A stretch of DNA of 64,000 bases from Fimenecus sp052298855 (GCA_052298855.1 DAVZXP010000004.1:1-64000); one strand, 5' to 3'; shown: positions 50,370 through 59,316, numbered from the stretch's first letter. Made by a program: numbers and translations. The notes: generated by a model not told the origin, from the sequence alone.

Positions 50370-50945
50370 TCAGTCAAGAATTACGCCCATAACACCTGCG
50401 GGAGCAAGAACTGCGTTTGCCTCGTCCGTGTCAATGTGCATTGCAAGCGCATACTGCGGATTTACTCTTACGACCGTGTCGCCGAAAACAAGCGAACGCT
50501 CTGCCGAATCAATTTTAACAGATACAACCTGCTTGTCCTTAAGACCGTACTTTTCAGCGTCCTCGGGAGTCATATGTATATGACGCTTTGCAACAATAAC
50601 GCCCTCTTTAAGCTCAAGCTCGCCCTTAGGTCCTACAAGCTTGCAAGCACCGCTGCCTGCAATATCGCCTGATTCTCTGACAGGTGCTTTAACGCCGATT
50701 GAACGAGCGTCGGAAGCTGAAATCTCAACCTGACAAGCACTTCTGACAGGTCCGAGAATTGAAACTGCCGGGAAAGAAGATTTCTCGCCGATTACCTGTA
50801 CTCTCTCCTCGCAAGCGTACTGACCGGGCTGTGAAAGGTCTTTTTTCTTTGTAAGCTCATAGCCTTCGCCGAAAAGAACCTCGAGAGCCTCCTTCGTTAC
50901 GTGAACGTGACGTGCCGACGTTTCAACTAAAACTGTTTTTTCCAT
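50370..50945 (-). CDS. pduL: PduL-family phosphate acyltransferase
   Basis: A 191-residue enzyme exchanging acyl-CoA and acyl-phosphate. The two zinc-binding motifs ARHVHVT (about residues 11-17) and KRHIHMT (about 121-127) and the PGQYACEERV and GPVRSACQVEIS segments mark the PduL family. There are no other propanediol or microcompartment genes around and no N-terminal encapsulation peptide, so this is likely a housekeeping phosphotransacetylase turning acetyl-CoA from sugar acid breakdown into acetyl-phosphate. It lies 24 bp after the KDPG aldolase gene. Confidence 0.9.
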   Translation of the reverse strand: MEKTVLVETSARHVHVTKEALEVLFGEGYELTKKKDLSQPGQYACEERVQVIGEKSSFPAVSILGPVRSACQVEISASDARSIGVKAPVRESGDIAGSGACKLVGPKGELELKEGVIVAKRHIHMTPEDAEKYGLKDKQVVSVKIDSAERSLVFGDTVVRVNPQYALAMHIDTDEANAVLAPAGVMGVILD

Positions 50946-50969
50946 TTCTAAATACCTTCTCTTATTGTA

Positions 50970-51623
50970 TTATAAACCCAACTCGGCTCTTGCCGCCTTG
51001 ATATTGGCAACAAACTTTTTACCTGTTTCGGTTATTTGCTTATAATCGCCTGTTTTTGCACCTGCGGTAAGCGACGAGCCTGCACCTACGGCAACTGCGC
51101 CTGCTTTTATCCACTCTCCGACGTTATCTGCGTTAACTCCGCCTGTGGGCATCATTTTAGCATACGGGATAGGTCCTTTAATATCCTTGATAATCTTGGG
51201 CCCAAAGAGGTCCGCGGGGAATACTTTAAGAATATCCGCACCGTTTTCCATAGCGATAAGACCGTCTCTGACTGTCATAATACCGGGCATCATAGGAACT
51301 CTGTAACGGTTGCAAAGATGCAAAGTGTCCAAGTCAAGAGCAGGGCTTACAATATACTGTGCACCCGAAAGCATTGCAATTCTTGCGGTTGTAGCGTCAA
51401 GCACCGTGCCTGCACCGAGAATAATCTCATCGGGGGTGTAGCGTTTTGCAAGCTCCTCGATAACCTTATCGGCGTGAGGAACGGTAAAGGTAAGCTCGAT
51501 TGCGGCAACTCCGCCCTCAAGACAAGCATCTGTAATTCTTATAGCCTTGTCAACAGACTCGGCACGGACAACGGCAACAATACCGCAGTCCTGAATTTTA
51601 GTAAGTATTTTTTCCTTATCCAT
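50970..51623 (-). CDS. kdgA: 2-keto-3-deoxy-6-phosphogluconate (KDPG/KHG) aldolase
   Basis: A 217-residue class I aldolase that splits KDPG into pyruvate and glyceraldehyde-3-phosphate. The Schiff-base Lys is in ILKVFPAD, the catalytic Glu in AIELTFT, and MPTGGVN closes the barrel. It is the last carbon-splitting step of the hexuronate pathway encoded just upstream. A palindrome (51641-51662) in the 133-bp gap to the KDG kinase gene may tune expression. Confidence 0.93.
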   Translation of the reverse strand: MDKEKILTKIQDCGIVAVVRAESVDKAIRITDACLEGGVAAIELTFTVPHADKVIEELAKRYTPDEIILGAGTVLDATTARIAMLSGAQYIVSPALDLDTLHLCNRYRVPMMPGIMTVRDGLIAMENGADILKVFPADLFGPKIIKDIKGPIPYAKMMPTGGVNADNVGEWIKAGAVAVGAGSSLTAGAKTGDYKQITETGKKFVANIKAARAELGL

Positions 51624-51640
51624 ATTTAACTCCTGTTTAA

Positions 51641-51662
51641 CGGCAGGAGTTAACCCCTGCCG
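51641..51662 (-). other. Hairpin between the KDG kinase and aldolase genes
   Basis: A near-perfect palindrome, CGGCAGG...CCTGCCG, around a GTTAAC core. No T run follows, so mRNA processing or partial attenuation is likelier than full termination. Confidence 0.5.
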
Positions 51663-51756
51663 TACAAAATTACAACTTTCATATTATAACAAATATTTAT
51701 CCGTAATACAAGGTGCAAAACAGCGTCCGATATTTCAAGGTTGCGGAACGCAATAT

Positions 51757-52854
51757 TTATCTGTCTACTCTCGCACCTGCACCGGACACTATCTTCTCAA
51801 CCTCTTTAAGTGAAGCCATAGATGTATCGCCGGGTGTGGTCATTGCAAGTGCACCGTGTGCGACACCGTAGTTAACGGCTGTTTGCGGATCGCCTGTTGT
51901 CATAAGACCGTAAATAAGACCCGATGCGAAGCTGTCGCCGCCGCCGACTCTGTCGTAAATTTCAAGTCCCGGCAACGAAAGTCCGTTGTAAATTTTGCCG
52001 TCTGCGTAGCAAATTGCCGACCAATCATTTACGGTTGCGGTCTTAACTGTACGAAGTGTTGTTGCGATTACCTTGAAGTTCGGATATACCTTGCAAACCT
52101 CGCCGAGCATCTTTTTATAGCCGTCAATGTTAAGAGATTTGAGGTTTTCGTCGTTGCCTTCGATTTCAAAGCCGAGACAAGCGGTAAAGTCCTCCTCGTT
52201 GCCTATCATAACATCAATGTATTTTGCTATTTCTTTATTCACTTCCTGTGCTTTTGCCTTACCGCCGATGTCATTCCAAAGAGACGGACGATAGTTAAGG
52301 TCATAAGAAACAACCGTTCCGTATTTTTTTGCAGTCTTAACCGCTTCGATAACAACCTCCGAGGTCGTTTCCGAAAGTGCGGCAAAAATTCCGCCTGTAT
52401 GAAGCCAACGAACACCGAGAGTTCCGAAGATATAATCCCAGTCAATATCGCCTGCTTTAAGCCTGGAAACAGCGGTATTCCCCCTGTCGGACACACCGAC
52501 AGCGCCCCTGATACCGTAGCCTCTTTCGGTAAAATTCAAGCCGTTTCTGACAGTTCTGCCGATACCGTCATATTTTACCCATTTAATGAGAGAAGTGTCA
52601 ACTCCGCCTTGAAGCATAAAATCCTCAACAAGTCTGCCGACCTCATTATCGGCAAGTGCCGTAACAGCCGAAGTTTTAAGTCCGAAGCAACGGCGAAGTC
52701 CTCTTGCGACGTTATACTCTCCGCCGCCCTCCCACGCTCTGAACGAACGTGCGGTTCTTATTCTTCCGTCGCCGGGATCAAGTCTTAACATTATTTCGCC
52801 CAAAGAAATTGCGTCAAAAGTACATTCCTCAGGTTTTCTCAAAGCCAATTCCAT
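51757..52854 (-). CDS. kdgK: PfkB-family 2-keto-3-deoxygluconate kinase
   Basis: A 365-residue ribokinase-type sugar kinase. Signatures are GEIMLRLDPG at the N-terminus, GGGEYNVARGL near residue 43, and the C-terminal DRVGGGDSFASGLIYG with the catalytic Asp. Its place between uxuA/SDR and KDPG aldolase genes indicates phosphorylation of 2-keto-3-deoxygluconate. It is slightly longer than the usual 310-345 residues. Confidence 0.9.
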   Translation of the reverse strand: MELALRKPEECTFDAISLGEIMLRLDPGDGRIRTARSFRAWEGGGEYNVARGLRRCFGLKTSAVTALADNEVGRLVEDFMLQGGVDTSLIKWVKYDGIGRTVRNGLNFTERGYGIRGAVGVSDRGNTAVSRLKAGDIDWDYIFGTLGVRWLHTGGIFAALSETTSEVVIEAVKTAKKYGTVVSYDLNYRPSLWNDIGGKAKAQEVNKEIAKYIDVMIGNEEDFTACLGFEIEGNDENLKSLNIDGYKKMLGEVCKVYPNFKVIATTLRTVKTATVNDWSAICYADGKIYNGLSLPGLEIYDRVGGGDSFASGLIYGLMTTGDPQTAVNYGVAHGALAMTTPGDTSMASLKEVEKIVSGAGARVDR

Positions 52855-52872
52855 ATTTATATCCTTTCAAAA

Positions 52873-53130
52873 TTAAACGTTTATTACATAGTTTCCCAAA
52901 AGAATACAAGCCTCGCAAAGTGCCATAAACACCAAAGCGATAATAAGATCCTTTTTGGATTTCTTACCGAGTAAGCCTTGTCTTTCCTTTTCTGTCGAAA
53001 CGGTAATATCGCCGTTTTCGCCTAAGCTTTCTTTTTGAACGGTAGTTTTACGGTTTCCGTCAACAAAGAATTTAATAACGAACACTATCGCAACAAGTAA
53101 AAACAAGCCTGCTATAACATAAATCCACAT
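52873..53130 (-). CDS. Small membrane protein inside the uronate operon
   Basis: An 85-residue protein with two membrane helices (about 2-24 and 63-83) around a charged cytosolic loop (KESLGENGDITVSTEKERQG). GGGCGG precedes the ATG. It lies between the SDR and KDG kinase genes, 18 bp from the latter. I recognise no family. A transporter-accessory or scaffold role is speculative. Confidence 0.6.
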   Translation of the reverse strand: MWIYVIAGLFLLVAIVFVIKFFVDGNRKTTVQKESLGENGDITVSTEKERQGLLGKKSKKDLIIALVFMALCEACILLGNYVINV

Positions 53131-53154
53131 AACGTAACCGCCCTTTCAATAAAA

Positions 53155-54003
53155 TCAAACGCCCGAATAAGCGTTAAAGCCGCCGTCAACCGCTATCGTC
53201 GTTCCTGTGATAAAGCTCGAATATGCCTCATCGCAGAGGAAAAGAAGTGAGCCCTCAAGCTCTTGCGGCTCGCCGAAGCGTTTCATAGGAGTTGCGGCAA
53301 GTATTTTGCCCGTTCTCGCTGTGGGTGTTCCGTCCTCGTTCCAAAGCAAAGCCTTGTTCTGATTTGTTGAGAAAAAGCCGGGTGCGATCGAATTTACACG
53401 GATACCGACTTCGGCAAAATGTACAGCCATAAATTCGGTGAAGTTTTTAACAGCCGCCTTTGCTGCCGAATATGCAGGAATTTTTGTAAGCGGACGAAAA
53501 GCGTTCATTGAGGTTATCATTACAATACAAGTGTTTTCCTTTTTAGCCATATCGGGTGCGAACACCTGAGTCGGAATAAGCGTTCCGAGGAAATTAAGGT
53601 TGAAAACAAATGAAATTCCCTGTGGGTCAAGGTCGAAGAAGGTTTTTACATCGTCATTTTTCTCGACAAGATCGATTTTTTCAAGTGTTTCCTTTGTGGT
53701 TGTGCCCTTAGGATTGTTTCCGCCTGCGCCGTTTAACAGAATATCGCAGGTTCCTAACTTTTCGTTTATGATTTCTCTCGCCTTTTCCATGCTCTCTTTT
53801 TCGAGTACATTGCAGCCGACAGCTATTGCCGTACCGCCGTTTCCCGTTATTTCATCGGCAACCTTTTGAGCCGCCGCTTCGTTGAGGTCGAGAACAGCAA
53901 CCTTAACGCCCTGACGAGCAAGTGCCTTTGCAAAATCGCCGCAAAGAACTCCGCCGCCTCCTGTAACAACAGCTACTCTGCCTTTAAGATTTTCATGTGT
54001 CAT
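53155..54003 (-). CDS. SDR-family oxidoreductase, probable D-mannonate oxidoreductase (fructuronate reductase)
   Basis: A 282-residue short-chain dehydrogenase. NAD(P) motif TGGGGVLCGDFA near residue 15, NGAGG strand, catalytic Tyr-x-x-x-Lys in YSAAKAAV, and C-terminal TGTTIAVDGGFNAYSGV. Located one base after uxuA, it likely interconverts D-fructuronate and D-mannonate, replacing the unrelated UxuB of enterobacteria. Gluconate 5-dehydrogenase-like activity is an alternative. Confidence 0.88.
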   Translation of the reverse strand: MTHENLKGRVAVVTGGGGVLCGDFAKALARQGVKVAVLDLNEAAAQKVADEITGNGGTAIAVGCNVLEKESMEKAREIINEKLGTCDILLNGAGGNNPKGTTTKETLEKIDLVEKNDDVKTFFDLDPQGISFVFNLNFLGTLIPTQVFAPDMAKKENTCIVMITSMNAFRPLTKIPAYSAAKAAVKNFTEFMAVHFAEVGIRVNSIAPGFFSTNQNKALLWNEDGTPTARTGKILAATPMKRFGEPQELEGSLLFLCDEAYSSFITGTTIAVDGGFNAYSGV

Positions 54004-54004
54004 A

Positions 54005-55075
54005 TCAGTTTCTCTCCTTATTCTTCTTTACAGCTTCCCAAAGTCCGTTGAGATAAGCAACGCCGAGTGCTCTGTCATAAAGACCGTAGCCGGGGCGTGC
54101 AACCTCTCCCCATATCATTCTGCCGTGGTCGGGGCGAATATATCCGTCGAAGCCAACATCCTGTAAAGCCTTGACGATTTCATACATATCAAGCGAACCT
54201 GTATTGCTCTCGTGCGCCGTTTCGTTGAAGTGCTTGTCCACAACCTTTACATTGCGCAAATGTGCAAAATATATTCTGTCGCCAAACTCTCTTATCATTG
54301 CAGGCAAGTCATTTTTTGAACTTGCGCCGAGTGAGCCCGTACAGAAAGTAAGTCCGTTATATTTTGACGGTACAATTTCCAAAAGCTTTTTAAGAGACTC
54401 TCTGTCCTTAATAATTCTCGGAAGTCCGAAAATATCCCATGGCGGATCGTCGGGATGGATAGCCATTTTGACATCACATTCCTCACACACGGGCATAATC
54501 GCATCAAGGAAATATTTGAGGTTATTCCAAAGGTCATCAGAAGTAACACCCTTATACTTTTCAAAAAGCTCTTTGATTTCGGGCATTCTCTCGGTTTCCC
54601 AACCGGGCATTGCATAGCCGTTTGAGTTATCGTCAATGTCCTTGAACATCTGCTCGGGGCTTTTACCCTCGATCTGCACTCCGTCATAGGAAAGACAGGT
54701 TGCGCCGTCGCCCATATCCATTGCAAGGTCAGTTCTTGTCCAGTCGAAAACAGGCATAAAATTATAGCAAATAACCTTAACACCTGCTTTCGCAAGGTTG
54801 CGAATGCTCGTTTTATAGTTTTCGATATATTTGTCTCTTGTAGGCAAGCCGATTTTAATGTCCTCGTGAACGTTTACGCTCTCGATACATTCCATTGTAA
54901 GCCCTGCTTTTTCAATCTCTGATTTCATTTTCATAATGTCATCGAGCTCCCACGCTTCACCTGCAGGTAAATTGTGCAAAGCGGGAACAACGCCGACAAC
55001 ATTCGGGATTTGCCTAATTTGTTCAAGGGTTATGGTATCTTTTTCGGAACCGAACCATCGGAAAGTCATTTGCAT
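54005..55075 (-). CDS. uxuA: Mannonate dehydratase
   Basis: A 356-residue TIM-barrel enzyme that dehydrates D-mannonate to 2-keto-3-deoxygluconate. It starts MQMTFRWFG and has YNFMPVFDWTRT, MAIHPDDPPW with metal ligands, and FCTGSLGASSKND, all typical of UxuA. It heads the leftward hexuronate operon (uxuA, SDR, membrane protein, kdgK, kdgA, pduL). AGGAGG precedes the ATG. Confidence 0.95.
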   Translation of the reverse strand: MQMTFRWFGSEKDTITLEQIRQIPNVVGVVPALHNLPAGEAWELDDIMKMKSEIEKAGLTMECIESVNVHEDIKIGLPTRDKYIENYKTSIRNLAKAGVKVICYNFMPVFDWTRTDLAMDMGDGATCLSYDGVQIEGKSPEQMFKDIDDNSNGYAMPGWETERMPEIKELFEKYKGVTSDDLWNNLKYFLDAIMPVCEECDVKMAIHPDDPPWDIFGLPRIIKDRESLKKLLEIVPSKYNGLTFCTGSLGASSKNDLPAMIREFGDRIYFAHLRNVKVVDKHFNETAHESNTGSLDMYEIVKALQDVGFDGYIRPDHGRMIWGEVARPGYGLYDRALGVAYLNGLWEAVKKNKERN

Positions 55076-55103
55076 AATCTTGTCCTCCTACACATATATT
55101 TTT

Positions 55104-55132
55104 ATTTTATCACTTAGATTTATTATTAGCAA
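55104..55132 (-). promoter_or_regulatory. uxuA operon promoter
   Basis: Minus strand: TTGCTA (plus 55127-55132), 17 bp, TAAAAT (plus 55104-55109), 29 bp before the uxuA start. No clear operator palindrome is seen. Confidence 0.6.
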
Positions 55133-55155
55133 TAAAAAATATATATTTTTTCAAA

Positions 55156-55195
55156 CAAAAAGCACCTCAAAATAGTACAAAGCTAATTGAGGTGC
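55156..55195 (-). terminator. Terminator of the trmD operon
   Basis: GCACCTCA (55162-55169) pairs with TGAGGTGC (55188-55195). On the minus strand a T run (TTTTTG) follows. Confidence 0.8.
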
Positions 55196-55200
55196 AATTA

Positions 55201-55935
55201 TTATTTATTTTCTTTTAATTTGGCAAGGTATTCCCTGTCTTTTTTTGTAAGCTCGGCGCTTTTAAGCATATCCGGTCTGCGTTCCAAGGTGCGTTCAAGG
55301 GATTTTTCTCTGCGCCATTTATCGATATTTCCGTGATGTCCCGACAAAAGTATATCGGGCACCTTCTTGCCGTGCCACTCGGGAGGTCGTGTATATTGCG
55401 GATATTCCAAAAGTCCGCTGTAATGACTTTCCAATTCCTTTGCCTCATCATTCGGCAAAACTCCGTCAATCATCCTTGCAATACTGTCCGAAAGAATAAG
55501 TGCAGGGAGCTCTCCGCCTGTCAAAACATAGTCACCTATTGAAATTTCCTCATCAACTATTTCCTCGATTATGCGCTCATCAACTCCCTCATAATGACCG
55601 CACAATATTGCGATATTATCAAGTTGTGAAAGCTCTTTAACCCGATTTTGAGTGAGTGTTTTGCCCTGTGCCGACATATAAATAAGATGCGGTTTTTTGC
55701 CGTCCTCGGAGCAAAGTGAAGCGAAGCAATCATAAATAGGTTGAGCTTGCATAAGCATACCCATTCCGCCGCCGTACGGTGCGTCGTCCACTCTGTTGTG
55801 CTTATCGTGTGTAAAATCTCTGATATTTACGGTGTCAATTTCGATTATTCCGCTTTTCCTCGCCCTGCCGATTATGCTCTCGTCAAGCACGGCATTGCAC
55901 ATTTCGGGGAAAAGAGTCATTATTGTTATTTTCAT
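55201..55935 (-). CDS. trmD: tRNA (guanine-N1)-methyltransferase
   Basis: A 244-residue SPOUT methyltransferase forming m1G37 in tRNA. It has MKITIMTLFPEM at the start, the knot motifs CGHYEGVDERI and YVLTGGELPAL, and the C-terminal GHHGNIDKWRR. It overlaps the rimM stop by four bases. The usual downstream rplS is absent: a terminator follows at once. Confidence 0.96.
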   Translation of the reverse strand: MKITIMTLFPEMCNAVLDESIIGRARKSGIIEIDTVNIRDFTHDKHNRVDDAPYGGGMGMLMQAQPIYDCFASLCSEDGKKPHLIYMSAQGKTLTQNRVKELSQLDNIAILCGHYEGVDERIIEEIVDEEISIGDYVLTGGELPALILSDSIARMIDGVLPNDEAKELESHYSGLLEYPQYTRPPEWHGKKVPDILLSGHHGNIDKWRREKSLERTLERRPDMLKSAELTKKDREYLAKLKENK

Positions 55936-56462
55936 TTTTCAACGCTCTCCCCATCATCAAAAAGTCCTTTTATTGCATCAATTTCAACAAAGCCTGCTTC
56001 AACATCCGTGCTTATAACTACGCTTTTGATTGCAGGAATGAGAGTTTCCCTGCCGTCGTCGGACTTAACCGTCCAGACGTCATTTGCAGGATATTTCTGA
56101 ATATCGGAAATTTTGCCGTAAACCTTATCGGTTCCCGTCTGCCTGACCTCACAGCCTATTAAATCCTCAATAAACCAAGTGTTTTCAGGCAAATTCGCAT
56201 CTTCTCGCTTCATATACAAGACCTTATTGCGAAGCGACTGCGCCTTTTCCATAGTGTCAACCCCGTCAAGCGAGAGTATGACAATATTGCCGTGAGGACG
56301 AGCCGACTTCACAGCGATTTTTTCATTTCCGTTTTCGTCAAAATATACCGTTTTGAAATTTTTGATAAACTGCGGCGCATCACACCACGGATTAAGACGG
56401 ACTTCGCCTTTTACACCGTGAGTTCCGACTATCTGTCCGAGTTCGAGATAAGGTTTAAGCAT
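55932..56462 (-). CDS. rimM: Ribosome maturation factor RimM
   Basis: A 176-residue 30S maturation factor. The N-terminal RimM domain shows LGQIVGTHGVKGEVRLNP; a C-terminal PRC barrel begins at WFIEDLIGCEV. It binds S19 in the 30S head. Standard neighbours: khpA upstream and trmD downstream. Confidence 0.95.
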   Translation of the reverse strand: MLKPYLELGQIVGTHGVKGEVRLNPWCDAPQFIKNFKTVYFDENGNEKIAVKSARPHGNIVILSLDGVDTMEKAQSLRNKVLYMKREDANLPENTWFIEDLIGCEVRQTGTDKVYGKISDIQKYPANDVWTVKSDDGRETLIPAIKSVVISTDVEAGFVEIDAIKGLFDDGESVEK

Positions 56463-56509
56463 ATTTCCCCCATAAAAGCTAAGGGGTACATAATGTACCC
56501 CCCACTTAA

Positions 56510-56743
56510 TCAGTCAATATCAATTTGAACTTTTTCCCCGTCCTTAACGGCACGTGCCTTAACAACGGTTCTGATTGCCTTTGCAATTCTGCCCTGCTTA
56601 CCGATAACTCTGCCCATTTCGCTTTCGTCAACGTGAAGATGATATACAATGATACCTCTCTCGTTGGGCTCGTCAACCGTAACGCTGACCTTATCGGGAT
56701 TTTCAACAAGACCTCTTGCAATGATTTCAAGAAGTTCTTTCAT
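56510..56743 (-). CDS. khpA: KH-domain RNA-binding protein KhpA
   Basis: A 77-residue single KH domain with the GxxG loop in RVIGKQGRIAK. It works with KhpB/Jag in Firmicutes in RNA binding and cell-wall control. Placed between rpsP and rimM as in most Clostridia. AAAAGGGGGATC-type ribosome-binding sequence precedes the ATG. Confidence 0.94.
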   Translation of the reverse strand: MKELLEIIARGLVENPDKVSVTVDEPNERGIIVYHLHVDESEMGRVIGKQGRIAKAIRTVVKARAVKDGEKVQIDID

Positions 56744-56761
56744 CTAAAAGATCCCCCTTGA

Positions 56762-57007
56762 TTATTTAATAATGCCGTTCTGCTTAAGCAAAGCCTTAAC
56801 AGTATCTGTGGGCTGAGCGCCGTTCTTAATCCACTGCTGAGCCTTCTCTGCATCGATATTAACGATTGCAGGAGTCTTCATGGGGTCAAATGTACCGATT
56901 TCCTCGATGCACTTACCGTCACGGGGTGCTCTTGAATCTGCAACGATTACACGATAGAAAGGAGCTTTCTTTGCGCCCATTCTGCGAAGTCTGATTTTTA
57001 CTGCCAT
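56762..57007 (-). CDS. rpsP: 30S ribosomal protein S16
   Basis: An 81-residue ribosomal protein, MAVKIRLRRMGAKKAPFYR, with the conserved ADSRAPRDGK segment. ATG 57007 after GGAGGAAAACAAA is chosen over the in-frame ATG 57022. It lies between ffh and khpA. Confidence 0.96.
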   Translation of the reverse strand: MAVKIRLRRMGAKKAPFYRVIVADSRAPRDGKCIEEIGTFDPMKTPAIVNIDAEKAQQWIKNGAQPTDTVKALLKQNGIIK

Positions 57008-57080
57008 TTTGTTTTCCTCCAAAATATATTATAAATAAATTTATGCCAACCACTTAAATCAAAGTGCTTAGTTGATAAGT

Positions 57081-58439
57081 TTACATCGGGAAGCCGCCAA
57101 AGCCGCCCTGTCCGCCTCCGAAATTCATTCTCGAAAGCTTCTTTCTCATGCCCTTTGAGTTGAATTGCTTCATCATCTTCTGCATCTGACGGTACTGTGA
57201 AAGAAGTCTGTTGACGTCCTCAACCTGCATACCGCAGCCTGCCGCAATTCTTCTTTTCCTCGACGGGTTTATTATGTCGGGATTTGCACGCTCTTTGGGA
57301 GTCATTGAGAAAATAATTGCCTGTATTCTGTCAAGCTGACCGTCGTCTATATCGACGTTTTTAAGCTTGCTTCCGACACCGGGCAGCATTGAGAGAATGT
57401 CCTTCATTGAGCCCATTTTCTTAACCTGTTGCATTTGGTCAAGCAAGTCATTTAAGTCGAACTTGTTTTTGCGAATTTTTGCTTCAAGTTCTGCCGCTTT
57501 CTTTTCGTCAAGTGCCGTTTCAGCCTTTTCGATAAGCGAAAGCACGTCGCCCATACCGAGTATTCTTGATGCCATTCTGTCGGGATAGAAATAATCAAGC
57601 TCATCTAACTTTTCGCCCATACCGACGAATTTAATCGGCTTACCCGTAACTGCTCTTGCCGAAAGAGCCGCACCGCCTCTTGTGTCGCCGTCCATTTTGG
57701 TAAGAACCATACCGTCGATTCCGAGTGCCTCATCAAAGGTACTTGCAACGGTAACTGCGTCCTGACCTGTCATTGCGTCAACAACAAGCAAAATCTCGTG
57801 AGGGTGAACGGCAGCCTTAACGTTCTGCAATTCCTCCATAAGCTCACGGTCAATATGCAAACGTCCTGCGGTATCTATAATAACATAGTCATAGCCCTGA
57901 TCTTTAGCGAGAGCCACAGCCTGTTTTGAAATCTCAACAGGATCACCCTGTCCCTTTTCAAACACGGGAACTCCGACCTGCTCGCCGACAACCTGAAGCT
58001 GTTTAACGGCAGCCGGACGGTAAACGTCGCAGGCTACAAGCAACGGTCTGTGATTTTCTTTTTTCAATTTAAGAGCAATCTTTGCACAGTGTGTTGTTTT
58101 ACCCGAGCCCTGCAAACCGCACATCATAACAATTGTCGGCGGATGCGAAGCGTAAGCAAGCCTTGTCTGTGTACCGCCCATAAGGTCGGTAAGCTCTTCG
58201 TTTACAATTTTAATTACCATTTGGGCAGGAGTAAGGCTCTCCATAACCTGCGAGCCGATAGCCCTTTCGGTTACCCTTTGAGTAAAGTCCTTTGCGACCT
58301 TATAGTTAACGTCCGCCTCAAGCAAAGCAAGACGAACCTCACGCATAGCCTCTTTAACGTCCGATTCATTAAGACTTCCTTTACTGCGAAGTCGTCCGAA
58401 TGCGGATTCGAGTTTATCCGATAAACTTTCAAATGCCAT
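57081..58439 (-). CDS. ffh: Signal recognition particle protein Ffh
   Basis: A 452-residue GTPase that targets nascent membrane proteins with 4.5S RNA. NG domain: GLQGSGKTTHCAKIA, DTAGR, TKMDGDTRGGAALS. The M domain has RRIAAGCGMQVEDVNRLL and a Met-rich tail ending in a Gly-rich segment. It follows ylxM by 11 bp. Confidence 0.97.
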   Translation of the reverse strand: MAFESLSDKLESAFGRLRSKGSLNESDVKEAMREVRLALLEADVNYKVAKDFTQRVTERAIGSQVMESLTPAQMVIKIVNEELTDLMGGTQTRLAYASHPPTIVMMCGLQGSGKTTHCAKIALKLKKENHRPLLVACDVYRPAAVKQLQVVGEQVGVPVFEKGQGDPVEISKQAVALAKDQGYDYVIIDTAGRLHIDRELMEELQNVKAAVHPHEILLVVDAMTGQDAVTVASTFDEALGIDGMVLTKMDGDTRGGAALSARAVTGKPIKFVGMGEKLDELDYFYPDRMASRILGMGDVLSLIEKAETALDEKKAAELEAKIRKNKFDLNDLLDQMQQVKKMGSMKDILSMLPGVGSKLKNVDIDDGQLDRIQAIIFSMTPKERANPDIINPSRKRRIAAGCGMQVEDVNRLLSQYRQMQKMMKQFNSKGMRKKLSRMNFGGGQGGFGGFPM

Positions 58440-58450
58440 TTCAGTACCTC

Positions 58451-58813
58451 TTATTCAACCACGGACAATGCCAGAGATTTGATTTTAACAACGGTTTCGT
58501 TGATCTCTCTTGACAAGTCGTGTTCGAGATTGTAAACATTTATCTTTTCGGCGCAGTCGATTATACCGTTCATACATTCCGTAATACGCTCAAACTTAGC
58601 AGCAAAACCAAGCTTTTCTTCCATTTCGTAAAGCTGAGCCTCGGCACGCTTAATAGCATCCCTTACGCCTTGACGGGTAATACCCTCATTCTCGGCAATT
58701 TCGGAAAGCGAAAGGTCATCATTATAATAATAATTGAGAAAATCCCTCTGCTTTTCGGTAAGAACGTCGCCGTAAAAATCATATAAAATTGTTATTTCAA
58801 CGTTATTAGCCAT
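58451..58813 (-). CDS. ylxM: YlxM-type helix-turn-helix protein (SRP operon)
   Basis: A 120-residue sigma-like HTH protein (UPF0122): LTEKQRDFLNYYYNDDLSLSEIA, then ITRQGVRDAIKRAEAQL. It is known as a regulator or cofactor of the SRP pathway because of its fixed place before ffh. ATG 58813 (MANNVEITILYDF) after AGAGGGCATTTT fits the family; an in-frame ATG at 58867 lies inside the upstream hairpin. Confidence 0.92.
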   Translation of the reverse strand: MANNVEITILYDFYGDVLTEKQRDFLNYYYNDDLSLSEIAENEGITRQGVRDAIKRAEAQLYEMEEKLGFAAKFERITECMNGIIDCAEKINVYNLEHDLSREINETVVKIKSLALSVVE

Positions 58814-58848
58814 TAAAAATGCCCTCTTCCGAACGTATAATTCGCAAC

Positions 58849-58884
58849 AACACCCTGTAAAGTCCATTCACTTTACAGGGTGTT
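58849..58884. terminator. Perfect 15-bp hairpin between the lipoprotein gene and ylxM
   Basis: AACACCCTGTAAAGT (58849-58863) pairs fully with ACTTTACAGGGTGTT (58870-58884). No strong T run is on either side, so it could be a weak terminator or a leader hairpin of the SRP operon. Confidence 0.55.
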
Positions 58885-58920
58885 ATTATACTAAATAAAT
58901 ATCAATTTGTCAAGAAAAAT

Positions 58921-59316
58921 TTATCTCCAATCGATAACCGCATCATGCGAGCCGTTGTTTATGTCGTCCTTTCCGACAGCGACCTTGTTTGACTGACCAT
59001 CAGGTTTTTTTGCGGTTGTTTCAGGCTCGGCAGCAGGCGCAGCAGTCTCCGCATCTTTCTTTTCCTTGTCCTTTGCCACCTGTGCGGCAGTTTTTGTTAT
59101 AAGGTCCTCATACATCTCTGCATAGCCGTCCTTGTCGGTCGTTACGGGTATTTTTTCGCCGTTAACATTTGTAATAAACAAATCTCCGTTTTCGTCCGTA
59201 GAATACTCTACTTTAGAATTGGGATTTTCTTTAAAATCTTCATTCTTTTTACAAGCTGTCATAAGCGTTGCCATAGCAACAAGTGCAAGCGCAACGGCAA
59301 TAATAGATTTCTTCAT
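58921..59316 (-). CDS. Small putative lipoprotein
   Basis: A 131-residue secreted protein with a lipobox (ATLMTACKK, Cys about 22). A mature N-terminal region (about 30-70) of short strands (VEYSTDENGDLFITNVNG) is followed by an Ala/Glu/Thr-rich linker and a polar tail. The family is not recognised. Its gene lies alone between mutS2 and the SRP operon. Confidence 0.7.
   Translation of the reverse strand: MKKSIIAVALALVAMATLMTACKKNEDFKENPNSKVEYSTDENGDLFITNVNGEKIPVTTDKDGYAEMYEDLITKTAAQVAKDKEKKDAETAAPAAEPETTAKKPDGQSNKVAVGKDDINNGSHDAVIDWR

Noticed and set aside
50370..50945. Part of a bacterial microcompartment locus because of PduL
   Set aside because: No shell proteins, aldehyde dehydrogenase or encapsulation peptide is visible. 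The uronate operon context fits a plain phosphotransacetylase.
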